Below are positions 1 through 12,900 of a DNA stretch of 64,000 nt, one piece after another. Origin of the DNA: Blepharisma japonicum (lineage: Eukaryota > Ciliophora > Heterotrichea > Heterotrichida > Blepharismidae). The notes below the pieces were generated by a model. The model saw nothing but the letters and a program-made list of their open reading frames with translations, was not told where the DNA came from and ran no database searches. The stretch is from positions 1 to 64,000 of the forward strand of contig CATKHK010000069.1 of assembly GCA_949751835.1 (NCBI GenBank). Direction: 5' to 3'. The position numbers and the translations under genes were made by a program. Numbering within the stretch: position 1 is the first letter of the stretch; every line of letters starts with the position of its first letter.

Positions 1-85
1 ACCCTAACACCCTAACACCCTAACACCCTAACACCCTAACACTAACACCCTAACACCCTAACACCCTAACACCCTAACACCCTAA
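1..85. repeat. Telomeric repeat array, (CCCTAACA)n
   Basis: The first 85 bases are about ten tandem copies of CCCTAACA, the telomere unit known from heterotrich ciliates such as Stentor and Blepharisma. The C-rich strand reads 5' to 3' into the window, as expected at a left chromosome end. One unit at 42-47 is shortened to CTAACA. The array ends abruptly in AT-rich unique sequence at about position 86. It marks a true chromosome end, probably macronuclear. Confidence 0.97.
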
Positions 86-95
86 AATTTTTGGC

Positions 96-115
96 TATTA
101 TTATTATTATTATTA
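96..115. repeat. (ATT)6 microsatellite, probable LINE 3' tail
   Basis: Six ATT units lie at 97-114, about 10 bases from the telomere. On the minus strand they read (AAT/TAA)n and come about 190 bases after the last stop of the LINE reading frame. Several non-LTR retrotransposons end in a short (TAA)n tail instead of poly(A), so I read this as the 3' terminus of the element. It could also be a chance microsatellite. Confidence 0.6.
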
Positions 116-1024
116 AAATAGAAACGATTCTAACGCATAAAGATATTATCTGCTTACAAAATATACATATCTTTCTGAAGTGATAAATTGTTTATTATGT
201 TCATTCACTAAATAACTTAAACATGCTGAGGTAAAAATTGTAAACTTTTATTCGATATTGGCCTAAATCTGAAAATTAGTGAAATTAGCTCTTCATTGAT
301 TCATTTTAATGATTTTTCTTTAATTTTCCTTCAAAATCTTGATTTTCATGGTTTTTTAATCTTTTTCAGTCTATTATTTCAGGACATCTTATTAAATTTT
401 TAATTGTAGGGAATGAATCAAATCTCTTTTTTGAGCATTTTGCAAATTGATTTCTTAAAAGCTCTCTATCACTTTTATCAAACTGTTCACTGTTGCAGTT
501 TTTTCATAGCTCTTTTAATCTGTTAGCTTTGATTTCCCTCAGAATTAAGTAGCCAGATGGTATTTTGGTAATAAGATGTAATATCGGTATAGGCCATCAT
601 TGAGGAGCATGTGATACTTTCCTTAGTGTTTTTCTTATGCAAGTCTCAAATTTTTATTTCTCTCCTGATAAAAAAATTTTGTTCTTATTTTTATTTACAG
701 TATTGCCCATCCCGTATAAATTTCCTCTAATACAACTTTCGATAAGAATTTTAATTGATTTATTATTAAAGCAATCTTGTCTTATACATCTTCCTATATT
801 GTTCAAAGTAAATTTGAATTTAGGTAGTCTTATTCTGCATTTTTCAATAGAATAGCTATTAATAAAAATTTTCCGTCTATTCTTAATTTCATAATATTAC
901 CTAAATATTTATAAGATGTCGTTAAGCATGCATATTCATTTTCTCTATATTTGTCTAAATAAATTTCATTTTTCCTTGATAGAATCATAATAGCTGTTTT
1001 ATCAATTCCTTTATTGATTTCCAT

Positions 1025-1045
1025 ATTATTATTATTATTATTATT
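1025..1045. repeat. (ATT)7 microsatellite inside the LINE frame
   Basis: Seven ATT units. On the coding (minus) strand they make a run of asparagine codons just after the YADD-box region and just before the MEINK segment. Related reverse transcriptases have a short Asn-containing stretch there, so this looks like a local triplet expansion inside the old coding sequence and not a second element end. Confidence 0.6.
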
Positions 1046-1664
1046 GTTACATCATCTACTTACTTCATCACAAGCTTTAAGAACAGGTTCATAATTATCA
1101 CTTGCAATTAAAATATCATCAGCATAAGCTCTAATAAATAGTCTTTATCATTTTCTGGTATATCAAACAAGTCACTAATATAAATGTTAAATAAAATAGG
1201 ACTAAATGGAGAACCTTTTCTAAGTCCTCTGTTAATTTTCATTCATGACATTTTAGAGCCCAAGACTCTTAAAGTTTGATCTTTGAAGATTAATTTTACA
1301 GCATTAATTAGCTCAGCTGGCATCTTATAATTTTTTAGTTTTTCAATCAAAATTTGTCTATTAACAAAGTCATATGCTTTTTTGAAATCTATAAAAAGTA
1401 GAAAAACATTACCTACTTTGTTGACATTAAATTTCTCACCAATTCATGAATTTAGTATTTCGTATTGAATTTTAGCTGATTTTTTCTCTATAAATCCAAA
1501 TTGATAACTTTTTATCTTTTCTATTAAAATTTTTCGATATTTTTTGAATATGGAACTTCCATACAATTTAACTAAAAAGTTTATTAGTGCAATTGGTCTA
1601 CAGTTTTCAAAGCCAACTTCCTGATATTTCATATAATTTTGCTGAGCCGTAGGCATTCACATCA

Positions 1665-2186
1665 AGTAGCAATGCAATTCCAGAAAGTTGTCAATTACCA
1701 AAACAGAATAGCTTGCCATTTGGAAGTTGAGTTATGCAAGTGGTTCAGTCTAATGGTTCTGGAATCTGCAAGATTTTGATTTCTTTGGTTTCAGTTTCAG
1801 TGTTATAAATAGTTAATTCAGATCTATTTTCAACTTCCCTAAGGTTATAAATAGATGTTTTTTGTTGATAGCCATTAAGATAATCTTGGTAAGTTTGAGC
1901 TAGCAGTGGATCATAAAGGCTAAAATTGACCTGATACGCTGAGCAAGTTGCTCTGAAATCCATCTCTAATTCTAGATTGTTTGGTCTACTCAAGAGCTCA
2001 GCTGTTTTATGTCTTAAGGCCCAAAAACTGTGGGATCCAGCTCTGGAAAGCACTGGGATATACTTCTGTCCTATTGCTGCCAGCCATTTTAATAAAATAA
2101 AATTAGGAAAGAGAGTAAACATATTATTTATGCAAAGAATTCCATCAATATTATTCGCAGCGCTTTCAGAGTTGAAAAAAAATTGA
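1665..2186 (-). pseudogene. Kelch-repeat gene fragment, truncated
   Basis: The minus strand has an open frame (TGA read as Trp) containing TIYNTETETKEIKIL and then a stretch typical of a ciliate kelch/galactose-oxidase beta-propeller blade, LPNGKLFCFGNWQLSG. Upstream is an unassigned segment with ALRHKTAELL. Coding similarity stops near 2186 with no start context and near 1665, where the LINE begins. At most one or two blades of the expected five to seven remain. I infer a host gene fragment broken at the LINE 5' edge; no continuation of the propeller was found between the LINE and the telomere. The boundaries are approximate. Confidence 0.6.
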
Positions 2187-2311
2187 ATTATTGTATTATC
2201 TTTATCTTTAAATTAAATCAGAAATAGTCCTTGCTTTCGGCTCTAAATAATAAATTAATTAGTCTGATAGAACATTTAATTGCTTTATCTAGTTTCATAA
2301 TAAATAAAATT

Positions 2312-5300
2312 ATGCAGTTTTTTATTTTATTCAACTTGTTCTTTTTGGACCTCGCAACTTGCCCAATCAATAGTTATACATGCACTATTTCATCTATTAC
2401 ATACACAGCTTGCAATTCTAATAGATTCTTGATTGATAACAAAATATGTGCAGATTCTTGCCCTTCTCGTTTTACTGCAAGTTCAAATTTATGTACTTCA
2501 ATCAATACAAATTGTGTAGCACCAACATCCTCAGCCGCAGTTGTGCTTAGACTTCAATTTAAACCAGTTCAAGATTTGACACTTACATCTATTGCAAGCA
2601 CTACTGATTCTTCTGAACTTTTTGAAAATTCTGGTGGAATCTCATATAACTCTCAAACCCAAAATTCTCCTCTTCCTACCTTAGACCGTGGCTTTTATTT
2701 TGCTTCAACATCAAGTATTACTAGCAATAAAAGCCATATTCCATCACTTTATTTTATGCTAAAACTTTGAATAAAACCTTTATCTTATGGGCAAATTTTA
2801 GTTATTTCTTATAATTCAAAAAATTATATTACCTGCTATATCTCTAACCCTAACCTTCCAAAATTTGAAATTATTGTCCAAAGTTCTGCTGGGAGTGGCG
2901 AAACTTTAATAACTACGGTAAGCAGCGTGAGTGCCTCTCAAAACTGGCAAAATATGACTTTTCGGATTAACCAAACCTCTTGCAGCTCTCTGACTGCTGT
3001 CATTTATATGAATAACTCTGTAGCTGTGACTACCACATTTAGTAGTGTAGAGGCAAGCTTTCCAAACAGTAATTCTTATACATGAACAGTAGGGAAAGGA
3101 GGAGGAAATAATTCATTTCGAGGATTTTTGGCTGTTTTAGAAGCCAGATGCGACTCTCAGACTAATTATTCAGCTGCTCCAATCACTATAGAATGTTATG
3201 ATAATCAGTTCTGAGATGGCTCAGCGTGCAAAAATTGTCCAACAAATTGCCCTTCATGGCCTTGGTGTATTGCATCAACTACCTGCTCTGTTTGCAATGT
3301 TGTAGATTGTAATTCTTGCCAAGCCTATTCATCATCTACATGTTTAGGCTGCTTAACAGGTGTTTTGCCTAACTGCTGTGACATTTTGGCGAGTGCTTGC
3401 ACTCAAACATGGTCAAATACAGCATGCAAAACGGGTTATTTCCTTATTGAAGGGGTTTGCTTATATGCATGCCCATATGGATTCGGAAATTGCGCATCTG
3501 TTTCTTCAGCTCTAATTACAGCTGATTTTATGACAGCTTTTACTGGAAGTTATGATGCACTAATAACAGCAACAAGCTCTTCAAGTTATTACTTTTGAAA
3601 TTCCCCAGAAGGAAATGATCCTATCCCTTCGAAAGGCCGAGGTCTTTACTTCAATGGCAGTGCATACCTATCAGGATACATAAATTTATCTCATACATGA
3701 AGCATGGGGATGTGAATCTACGCTGTTAGCGGAGTGATCATTGGCCACAGCACAAGAAGACTGTCTATTTCTTCTAGTGGAGCACTTTCAATTGACTTGC
3801 AAACGTGAGATGAAACATATGCTAGCTACTCTGTCTCTCAAACTATAACTGCAAGCACTTGGACTTATGTTTCATACTCTACAGGGTTTGCAAGTAAAAC
3901 CTCAACCATTACTCCATATTTAAATAATATAGCTGGGATAGCAAGTTCAGTCACAAATTATGTATTTAGGCTTCAATCAGGAGGAATTCTCTATATAGGT
4001 AAAGATGATGTTAATTATTTTATAGGTTTTATTAGCTATTTTCAACTGTGAGGCGTTACAGTTACAAGTTTCAGCACTGCTTATAATCTCTATGGGTTTT
4101 CAGGAGGGATTGTGAGCACTTTATGGCCATGTAGTATTAATCAATACTATGATGGAACTACCTGTAAACCTTGCTTGAGTGCGTGCTCAAATGGTTGCGC
4201 TCGAGCAAATTCATGCAATATATGTGTAAACGACTTATGTACTAAGTGTAGCTATTTTACATTAGGAACTTGCTATGAGTGCGTTGCTCATGCTTCCGGC
4301 ACTACATGTGCATGCGATTCTGACTCTTTGCTTTCAGTAGATGGATTTTTATGTGATCCATGCTCAAGTGGTTGCTCGTTATGCACAGAGTTAACTTATC
4401 AAAAATGTACGGCTTGTTATTCGGGATTTTTTTTCTTCTCAGCGACTGGTCAATGCTTAAGTGAGTGCCCATCTGGATATTATTCAAATTCTTCTACAAA
4501 TAATTGTGATTATTTATCGAATTTAGCTCTTAGCTTAGATTTAACTGATCAGATCCGTCTGGATATGGTTTCTGGGTTCAATGCAGGCTCCGTAAATACC
4601 AATATTTATCCTGACTGATCTGACATTTATGATCCAATTCCTGCTTATAAAAGAGGCTATTATTTTGATCAAAAGAGTTATTTATCGTCTACAGTCATGA
4701 TAGCACCTTCATTTACAATTTCTATGTGGATCAAATCATACTCAGCTGGAATTTTATTAACAAAGTATACTTCGACTGACATCCTTAAAATAGCAGTCAA
4801 TTCATCAGGATATATATTACTTTCGATAGCTTTTTCTGATTCATCCTCTGCCTCTTTATCTACAACTATAAATATTTTAAATTATTGAAATTTTTTGAGT
4901 TTTACTGGGTATGTTCAATCAGATGGCAAAACCAAGCTGACTATCTATAGAAATGCGGCACCCTCTGATTCGTTTACGACTGCATCTTTAATTTATTTCA
5001 ATGACACTCTATCAGGGATACTTTATGTTGGTAATGATGAAATTTTGGGAAGCAATGGTCTCTATGGTTTTTTAGCTCGATTGAAGATATATAACTCTAA
5101 TACCTATCAATCTGATGATTATGCTACTTCTTCTTGTGCTGGTTGTGCTGCTTGCCCTTCTAACAATCAATGCTTAAGTGAATGTAGCTTAAATGATTAT
5201 CCAGATAACTGCACGAACTGCTTATCAGTCTGCAGTCAAGGCTGCGTTAGTAACTTAACTTGCAGGCTTTGCAGGGATAAAGAATGCTATTCATGCACAA

Positions 5301-8300
5301 CTTTTTCAGGAGAATGCACTAATTGCATTACAAACGCTTATAAATTAGCAGGTCATTGTAAATGCCTTTCAAATGCAATGTGAGTCTCCGATTCACAATC
5401 CTGCGAATTTTGTAATTCCATTTGCACGACTTGTTCAGCTCTTGATTATACGGGCTGCCTTGTATGCACATCAGGTAATTACCTAATCCAATCTTTATGC
5501 ATGACTTTTTGTCCTACAGGCTATATTTTAAATGGTAACAACTGCAACAGTGATACTTCTTTCACTGACTCCTTTGTATTTAATTTAAAGCCACATCAAA
5601 TAAAAGATATTATATTAGACTTAGAATCAAATATACCAGTTCTTACTGGCAAAGATAATAATTATTACCCTACTTATGATGCAACCGATCCTATTGCAGC
5701 TATTTATAGAGGCTATTACTTTTCTGGTTCAGCTTATATGCAGTTGCCTCCTTATGCAGATATACCTTCACCACTGCTCACATTTGCACCAAAATTTGTA
5801 ATATCAGCCTGAGTGATGCCAATTACTGCCACATGAGCCCTTTTTTGTAAGCAGATTAATAGTGGATTATTTACAAAATATATGAGCTTTGAAGTGATTA
5901 ACCAATTTCCATCACTTACTTTAACTTTAAAAGATTCTTCAACAGTCACTTATACAAGCGCTATTTCATCGTTAAAACTAGATCTTTCACAATGGAATTT
6001 TATTTCAGCAGCCTCTGCTATAAGTGCGACTCCTCAGCAAATAATTATCCTAACTACAAATACAAATATAGACACGTCAAGTGATTTGCATGCAAGCTGG
6101 CTGAATGATTTAGAAAGCTCATTTTTCTTAACAATTGGGGCTTGTCACCTTAATTCTTCTACTTTAACTTCAAATTTTAATGGATTTCTATGGGATATAA
6201 AAGTCTACAATGCTCCAATATCAAGCTCTTTGACTTTGGCATCTTGCAATGGATGCTCATTGTGTCCAATTGACAATTCGAATAATTGTCTTGATAATTG
6301 CCTAATTAATAGTTATTGGAATGGAGGCAGCTGCACTCTTTGCCTATCTGCATGCTTTAACCATGGCTGTGTGAGAAGGGACAAAAACTGCAACCTTTGC
6401 CAAGATGTCATATGTGAAATATGCGATGACTATACGAGCACTTGCATTACCTGCAAAGCAAACGCTGCCTTAATAGGCTCAAGTTGTCAATGCAATGAAG
6501 GATATTACTGAAATAGCAATAATGAAGACTGTGAGCTATGTGACGATTCTTGCAAGACCTGTTCGTCTTCTACATATTTAGATTGCTTAACGTGCGCTGA
6601 TGGTTTTGATATGGCAGCAGGGGTTTGCGCGTCTAGCTGTCCATTAGGATATTCTAAGTCTTCAACTGAATGTGTTTTAACCAATGTAAATATTTTTGAT
6701 TTGGATTTGAATACCCTTAAAGGAGTTATTTATGATAAAGCAAGCTCGATTCCAGCTGTAACTGGATCAACAAAGCAGTTTTATCCTAATTATGAAGCTG
6801 ACGATCCCATTCCTGCTTATCTAAGAGGATTTTGATTTAATGGGCAGACATCAATATTAAGGCTGCCTGAGTTTTCAAGCTATACATCGCCGAGACTTGT
6901 GTTTTCATCTCCTTTTACAATTTCTATATGGCTCAATACTGAAACATCATCTTCAGCTATATTATCAAAGCATATTATTTCTGATAATTACAAATCTCTT
7001 TATTTAATCTCATTAGTTGACAGCAAACTTAAAATTTCCCTTACCATAGGCTCGTATCAATTCTTTAATATTTTTCAAAACTCTCTTAACTATTATGAAT
7101 GAAGCCATATCGCTTTTACATTTGAGGCCTCTCAAAGTGGATATAATATACTATCATGCTATGTTAATGGAGTAACTGATTTACCAATTATGATAGAGCA
7201 TGGAACATTTACTGATATCGGACCTTTTACGACAGTAGCTATTGGAGCTCAGGTAAGTTCATTATCTGTTTATAACTATTACAGTGGTTTTATTTATAAA
7301 ATGCAGATATTTAATATAGTAAAATCAATATCAAGCCTATCTACTGCATCTTGCTCTGAAAGCTGCAGTGCTTGCCCTATAAGCCAAGCATGTATTCCCA
7401 ACTGTAGAATATATGAATATTGAAATGGTCCAGGCTATAATGTATGCTCTCAGTGTAGCCTAAATTGTACAAAATCCTGTAGAAATGAGCAATCTACGTG
7501 CTTACTTTGTGAGAATCTATTGTGTAATATCTGCACTGACTATTCATCTTCAGATTGTGAGGCTTGCAAAGAAAATGCTATTAATCCTTCTTCTTGTATA
7601 TGTGGTGAAAATTATGTACTAGATACTCAAAATAATAGCACTTGTATCACACTTCCATCTGGCGGATTTAAAGGGCCAGATGGAATATTTTATTCATGCA
7701 GAAATTTATGCACAATTTGCCAATCTCTTACCAACTGCACAGCTTGTGTAGAAAACGCCAGTTTGGTAAACGGTCTCTGCTATTGCGACTTAGGATACAA
7801 TGGAACAACAAGCTGCGCATTTGTCCCTTTTTCAGCAAAACTTACTGTTTTGTCAGATAATTCTCTTTATCTGATTTTTTCAGATAGTCCTGCAAATCAT
7901 CTTTTTGAAGGTGAGTGCACTATAATTATTGAAAAAAAAGGAGAAGTTTCTTACAAAATTGAGCAGGTAAATAGCACCTACTATTATATTACTTTGACAA
8001 TCAAAGAAGAAATTTCTAAGAATACTTTAGTTGTGCTTAAGTTTTTGAATTTAACTGAGCTTAGATCAGCATCAAACGGAATCTTAAATTCTTCCGAAGT
8101 TTCTGGATATTTAAATTATTATGATCCTGCACCCTACTCACCTGCTATTGCAGCTGTTACATCTCAAGCTACGTCTGGTGTCCAGACTACAATTTCTATT
8201 GTTGCTGTCATATCATTTATAAATCCTAGTCCAAGTTCTCTCTGAAGTATTATGAATTCCCTACAAATTCTTAGCTATTTAACATTATCAGGAATCCCTA

Positions 8301-9238
8301 TATCTACAAAAATGAGTACATTTTTGAATAATTTGAATTCTTTTAATCTATTTCCAAATATTTTCTCATATTTCATAGATAAAAACGAGGGAAATACTCC
8401 TTACTCCCAAGCTGAGGATTTTGGATATAACTCCGATCTGATTTTGATAACTACAGGAAATGATTTTACACTCATCTTGGCTTCACTCTCAGTTTTGCCA
8501 GCAGTTTTTTTCTTCTCTCACTGTTCTCATAGGTGGATTGGTAAGAAATTCATGAAAACTTTAAGAGATTATCAATTTTCATTTTATTTAAGATTTTGAA
8601 TTCAATGCTATCTTGAATTGGGGGCTGCTGCGAGTATTGGACTTGTGGCACTAGGAGTTAGCAATTTAACTCAAATTATCAATATTATTCTTTGTATATT
8701 TATTTATATATTATTACCAATCACTCCGCCTGGACTATTGTGGCTTTCTTATAAAAATAAAAATAGGATCCAATCGCGAGAAAAAAGGTTTACTGCCTTA
8801 TTTGGTTCCCTTTTCTATGAATTTAGAACTGATGAAGGGTTTTTGGCAATGCAATATTACTTTGTATTCTTTTTAAGGAGGCTTATCTATATAATAAACT
8901 TGGTATATTTGAGGGATTATCCACAGACTGAAGTTACTATCAATGTTGTTCTCTCCTTAATGACAATTATGCATTTATGGCTTTTCTGGCCTTATGAAGA
9001 TCAGATTTTACAAGTATCTAATTTATTGACTGAAATCTTAATTTGCCTAGTGATGGGTGCAATATCAATTTATTTATTCAATATAGAGCAAGAAATTGTT
9101 TCAGCAATTGAGACTAGCGTTGTTGCAATTGTCATAGTAATCATTGTAATCCAATTAATGGCTTCAATATTTATTTTTATCAGGACTCTCTATGAATTTG
9201 CAAAGCGTAAGCTCACCAAGGCTGGCTATGTAAAATAA
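2312..9238 (+). CDS. Giant LamG/Cys-rich multispan membrane protein, 5-module copy (copy 1)
   Basis: One intronless frame of 2308 aa with TGA as Trp, ending in TAA. The start at 2312 gives a hydrophobic leader (MQFFILFNLFFLDLA) just before a Cys-rich segment, and paralogue starts align here. Five LamG/concanavalin-like modules of about 200 aa follow. Each carries a central signature close to DPxPAxxRGxYF, at roughly 2690, 3640, 4650, 5705 and 6820. They are joined by furin-like linkers rich in CxxC and CxxxC (about 3190-3500, 4125-4510, 5130-5550, 6240-6690, 7340-7830). A beta-rich stalk (about 7830-8140) precedes an Ala/Ser helix and about eight hydrophobic segments (8250-9200). These include conserved YKNKNRIQSREK and YEFRTDEGF loops and a short basic tail. 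By paralogue alignment the module order is 1-2-5-6-7, so modules 3 and 4 are absent. Extracellular lectin-like binding is an inference, and the membrane part is only vaguely TRP/polycystin-like. Function unknown. Confidence 0.88.
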
Positions 9239-9913
9239 AAGTAAGGATCCTTCGAGTTCCACTTCAAAAAGGCTCGAGCATAACAAATATAATCATACGC
9301 TTTTATTATCGAAAATATCGATTTGGTTTAATAAAATAAAAATCTTTTAAGTTTTATATTTATCTTTCAATAGCTTAATTACAGCAATTATAGCTATTAA
9401 TTTTTAATTAAAAACCAAAATATAACTGAAATTTTGCTTGTAAATTAAATCAAGCCCATTTTTTAGAATGCTTATACATTCGCTAAAATTGCATTATGCT
9501 AATTGCGATTTTTTATGTTCAATAAATCTTAAATAATAAATAGCTATATTATTAAATTATTTATTTTCATTTCAGCGTATAATAAACCTTATCATGCAAT
9601 AAAAATATATTTTTTAAATAACCAATTTTAAACCTGTTTTAATAATAAAATTTATTAGTTATCTAAGAATCTAAATAAAATCTTATAGCTGAAATAATGA
9701 TAATTCGGCTAATATAACCAGAGAAATAATTCAATTAAGTCATTGCATACTAATTCATGAAAATGCAAAATTAATTAGTATAATTTCTTTATCCTTAAAC
9801 TAATACATAATTCTCGTTATCAGCACTTAATTTGAGTAATTAATTGAAGAAATAAGAAATCTCTGTTTCGCCTTCGATTATAACTGCTTCCTCGGATTAC
9901 TTCTTAAATAAAA
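9239..9913. other. Intergenic spacer between copies 1 and 2
   Basis: 675 bases of AT-rich DNA between two genes on the same strand. It must hold the terminator of copy 1 and the promoter of copy 2. I see no coding similarity, tRNA or clear repeat. Confidence 0.6.
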
Positions 9914-12900
9914 ATGATGCTATTTTATGTTTTATTCAACAGGTTCTTGGTGAGTTTCGCTACGTGCCCAATAAATAGCTCGACGTGCACTGTTTCATCA
10001 AATTCATACATAACTTGTGATTCTAGTCGGTTTTTAGTTGACGGAAAAATATGTGCTGATTCTTGTCCTTCTCTTTTTACTACAAGTACAAATTTATGTA
10101 CTTCAACCAATAACAACTGCAATGTTCCAACGACATCAAACGCTGTTGTTTTTAGACTTCTATTTTCAACAGTCACAGATCTAACGCTGACGTCTATTGC
10201 AAGTGATGTTGATAATACTGAACTTTTCCTAAATCCTGGTGGAATCTCCTATAATGACCAATCTCAAAATTCTCCTCTTCCAACAGTAGACCGTGGCTTT
10301 TTTTTTGCAACAACATCCAGCATTACCAGCAACAAAAGTCACATTCCTGGGCCTTGATTTATATTGAATGCTTGAATTAAGCCTGAGAGCGGCGGAGCTG
10401 GACAATTTTTTGTTGTTTCTTATAATTCCAAGAATTATATACGCTGCTATTATAGTAGTGGACTTATGAAACTAGATATTATTGCACAGAGCTCTACTGG
10501 GAGCGGTGAAGTAACAAAAACAATGTCAAGTGCTGTCCAGCCATCATATTATTGACAGCAGTTTAGCGTTCAGTTTAACCAAACTGATTGCAGCACTCTA
10601 GGTGTCACATTTTGGTTCAATTCTGCAACTGTACCATGTACACCAGTAAATGTATTCACCAATGTAGAAGCAAGCTTTCCTAATAGTAATTCTTATACAT
10701 GAACAATTGGAAAAGGAGGAGGAAACAACTCATTTAAAGGATTCATTTGATTTATGGAAGTCAGATATGACACAAATAAGAATTATGGGGCCGCCTTTGT
10801 CCCTAATGCTAGAGATTGCTTTGATAATCAATATTGAAATGGCGCATCATGCCAAAATTGCCCTACAAGCTGTTCAGGGTGGCCTTGGTGCACAAGTGCA
10901 ACTAGTTGTGCTGGATGTGGCATTGCAGATTGTGGGTCTTGCCCAGCTTATGGGTCATCTACATGTACAGGCTGCATTACTGGCGTTTTACCGAATTGCT
11001 GCGATATCTTAGCATCTACTTGTACCCAGACGTGGTCAAATACTGCTTGCCAAACTGGGAATGTTCTGGTTGGAGGAGTCTGTTTGTATGCATGCCCATA
11101 TGGCTTTGGAAGCTGTGCATCTGTCACTTCAGCGGTAATAACTGCTGACTTTATGACTTCTTTTGCAGGTAGCTATGGCACGGCTTTGATAACGGGGACG
11201 AGCTCTTCAAGTTATAACTTTTGGAATTCTCCAGAAGGAAGAGATCCTATTCCTGCAAAAAACCGAGGTCTTTACTTCAATGGTAGTGCATTTCTCTCTG
11301 GATTAATAAATTTATCACATACATGAAGTATGGGATTCTGAGTTTACGCTGTTAGTGGAACGATAATCGGGCATAGCACAGGTAGACTCTCGCTTTCTTC
11401 AAGTGGAACGCTTTCATTTGACCTGCAAAAATGAGACGAAACATATGCCAGCTATACTGCCTCGCAGTCAATTCCTGCAAGCACTTGGAAATATGTCTCA
11501 TATTCTGTGGGGTTTGCAAGTAAAACCTCAACTATTACCCCATTTTTAAACAATGCAGTTGGTACGGCAACTACAGTTACGAATTATGTGTTTAGACTTA
11601 TATCAGGAGGGACTCTCTATATAGGTAAGGGAGGCAGCACTTATTTCACAGGGTTTATAAGTTATTTTCAACTGTGGGGAGTCACAGTTACAGGTTTCAG
11701 CACTGGCTACAATCTCTATGGGTTTTCTGGAGGAGTCGTAAGCACCTTATGACCGTGTGATTTTAATCAATACTATGATGGATCTTCCTGCCAATCCTGC
11801 TTGGGCACATGCACGAATGGTTGTGCTCGAGCGAACTCATGCAATATATGTATAAATGATTTATGTACTCAATGCAATTATTTTTCATCAGGAACTTGCA
11901 CTCAATGCGTTCTAAATGCTTCTGGGGCTACATGTGCATGCAATTCTGGATACTATCAGCCCTCAGGTTTAGCTCAGTGCGATATTTCTGCATCATGCTA
12001 CAGTAGTTGCTCCACATGCTTAGCATCGTCATCTGGCTATTATCAATGCACCGCATGCAAATCTAACTACTATTTATTTGCAAGCTCTATGTGCATTTCA
12101 AGCTGCCCTTCAGGATATACTACCGGAACAAATACTTGCAATTTATCTTCAACTACTAGTCTTAGCTTATCGTTTTATGATCAGATTTTGCTGGATTCAG
12201 TCTCAGGAGTCCAAGTCGGGTCATCAAGCTCTAACAGTTATCCTACCTATGATGCCAGCGACCCATACCCAGCATATCTTAGAGGGTATTATTTTTCTGG
12301 AACAAATTACTTATCCTCAAGCACTGTAATATCGCCATATTTCACAATTTCTATATGGATATACCCAACTGTATTTGGGGTCGTTGCCACCAAAGTAGTT
12401 TCTGCGAGTGAAATACTTCTCCTAGAAATTTTAAGTGGAACTGGGTATCCTAAACTCTCGCTTGTTTGGGCTGACTCTAACACCTTTTCTGTCACCTTAT
12501 CCTCCAATGTATTAAATAATGGCTGAAATTTTATTGCTTTTACAGGGATTCAAGATGGATCATATGCAACCAAAATTAGTTCATATTTGAATTCTGCAAC
12601 TAAAGATTCAGGCCTCTCTTCAACACTAACTTTTTTTCAGGATAGCAGCTCTGGGACCCTTTATATAGGAACGACTGAAATCTTTACTGGCGGCTTTACT
12701 GGGTTTTTATATAATATTAAGATTTTTAATTCAGGAAATTTGCAGCTTAACGACTATGCTACTTCAAGCTGCACTTCACCATGCACAAGCTGTCCTAGTG
12801 ATCATGGCTGTCCTAATACATGCTCGTTTTCTGATTATTATAATGGATCAATTTGTGTTGCTTGTACTTCATGTTCTTTGGGATGCAGATATACAGATAC

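Larger units (their letters stand above)
96..1665 (-). mobile_element. Decayed, 5'-truncated LINE (non-LTR retrotransposon) reverse transcriptase
   Basis: The minus strand encodes the C-terminal part of a non-LTR reverse transcriptase. In order it shows a RPIALINFLVKLYG segment (about 1600), the A box FIDFKKAYDFV (about 1390), the B region LRKGSPFSPILFNIYISDL (about 1200), the catalytic box AYADDILIAS (about 1120), and the thumb motif KYLGNIM (about 900). A basic Cys-containing tail runs to a TAA at 306-308. The frame changes at about 1150 and again near 840, and a TAA at 654-656 interrupts the tail, so it is not functional. Several tryptophan positions use TGA, so the element was adapted to the host code. 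The endonuclease and N-terminal regions are missing, the usual result of 5' truncation on insertion. I cannot assign a LINE clade from sequence alone. Confidence 0.85.

Noticed and set aside
637-855. 72-codon plus-strand frame near the telomere
   Set aside because: It is antisense to the reverse transcriptase remnant and has only hydrophobic low-complexity content.
2312-9238. A string of many short separate genes
   Set aside because: All pieces share one frame and are divided only by TGA at positions where paralogues have TGG or Trp is conserved, so it is one gene under a reassigned code.
9239-9300. Possible tRNA B-box-like sequence after copy 1
   Set aside because: No matching A box, acceptor stem or anticodon arm could be drawn around it.
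10707-11012. 101-codon plus-strand frame within copy 2
   Set aside because: It is an out-of-frame shadow of the Cys-rich linker after module 1; the real frame is continuous with TGA as Trp.
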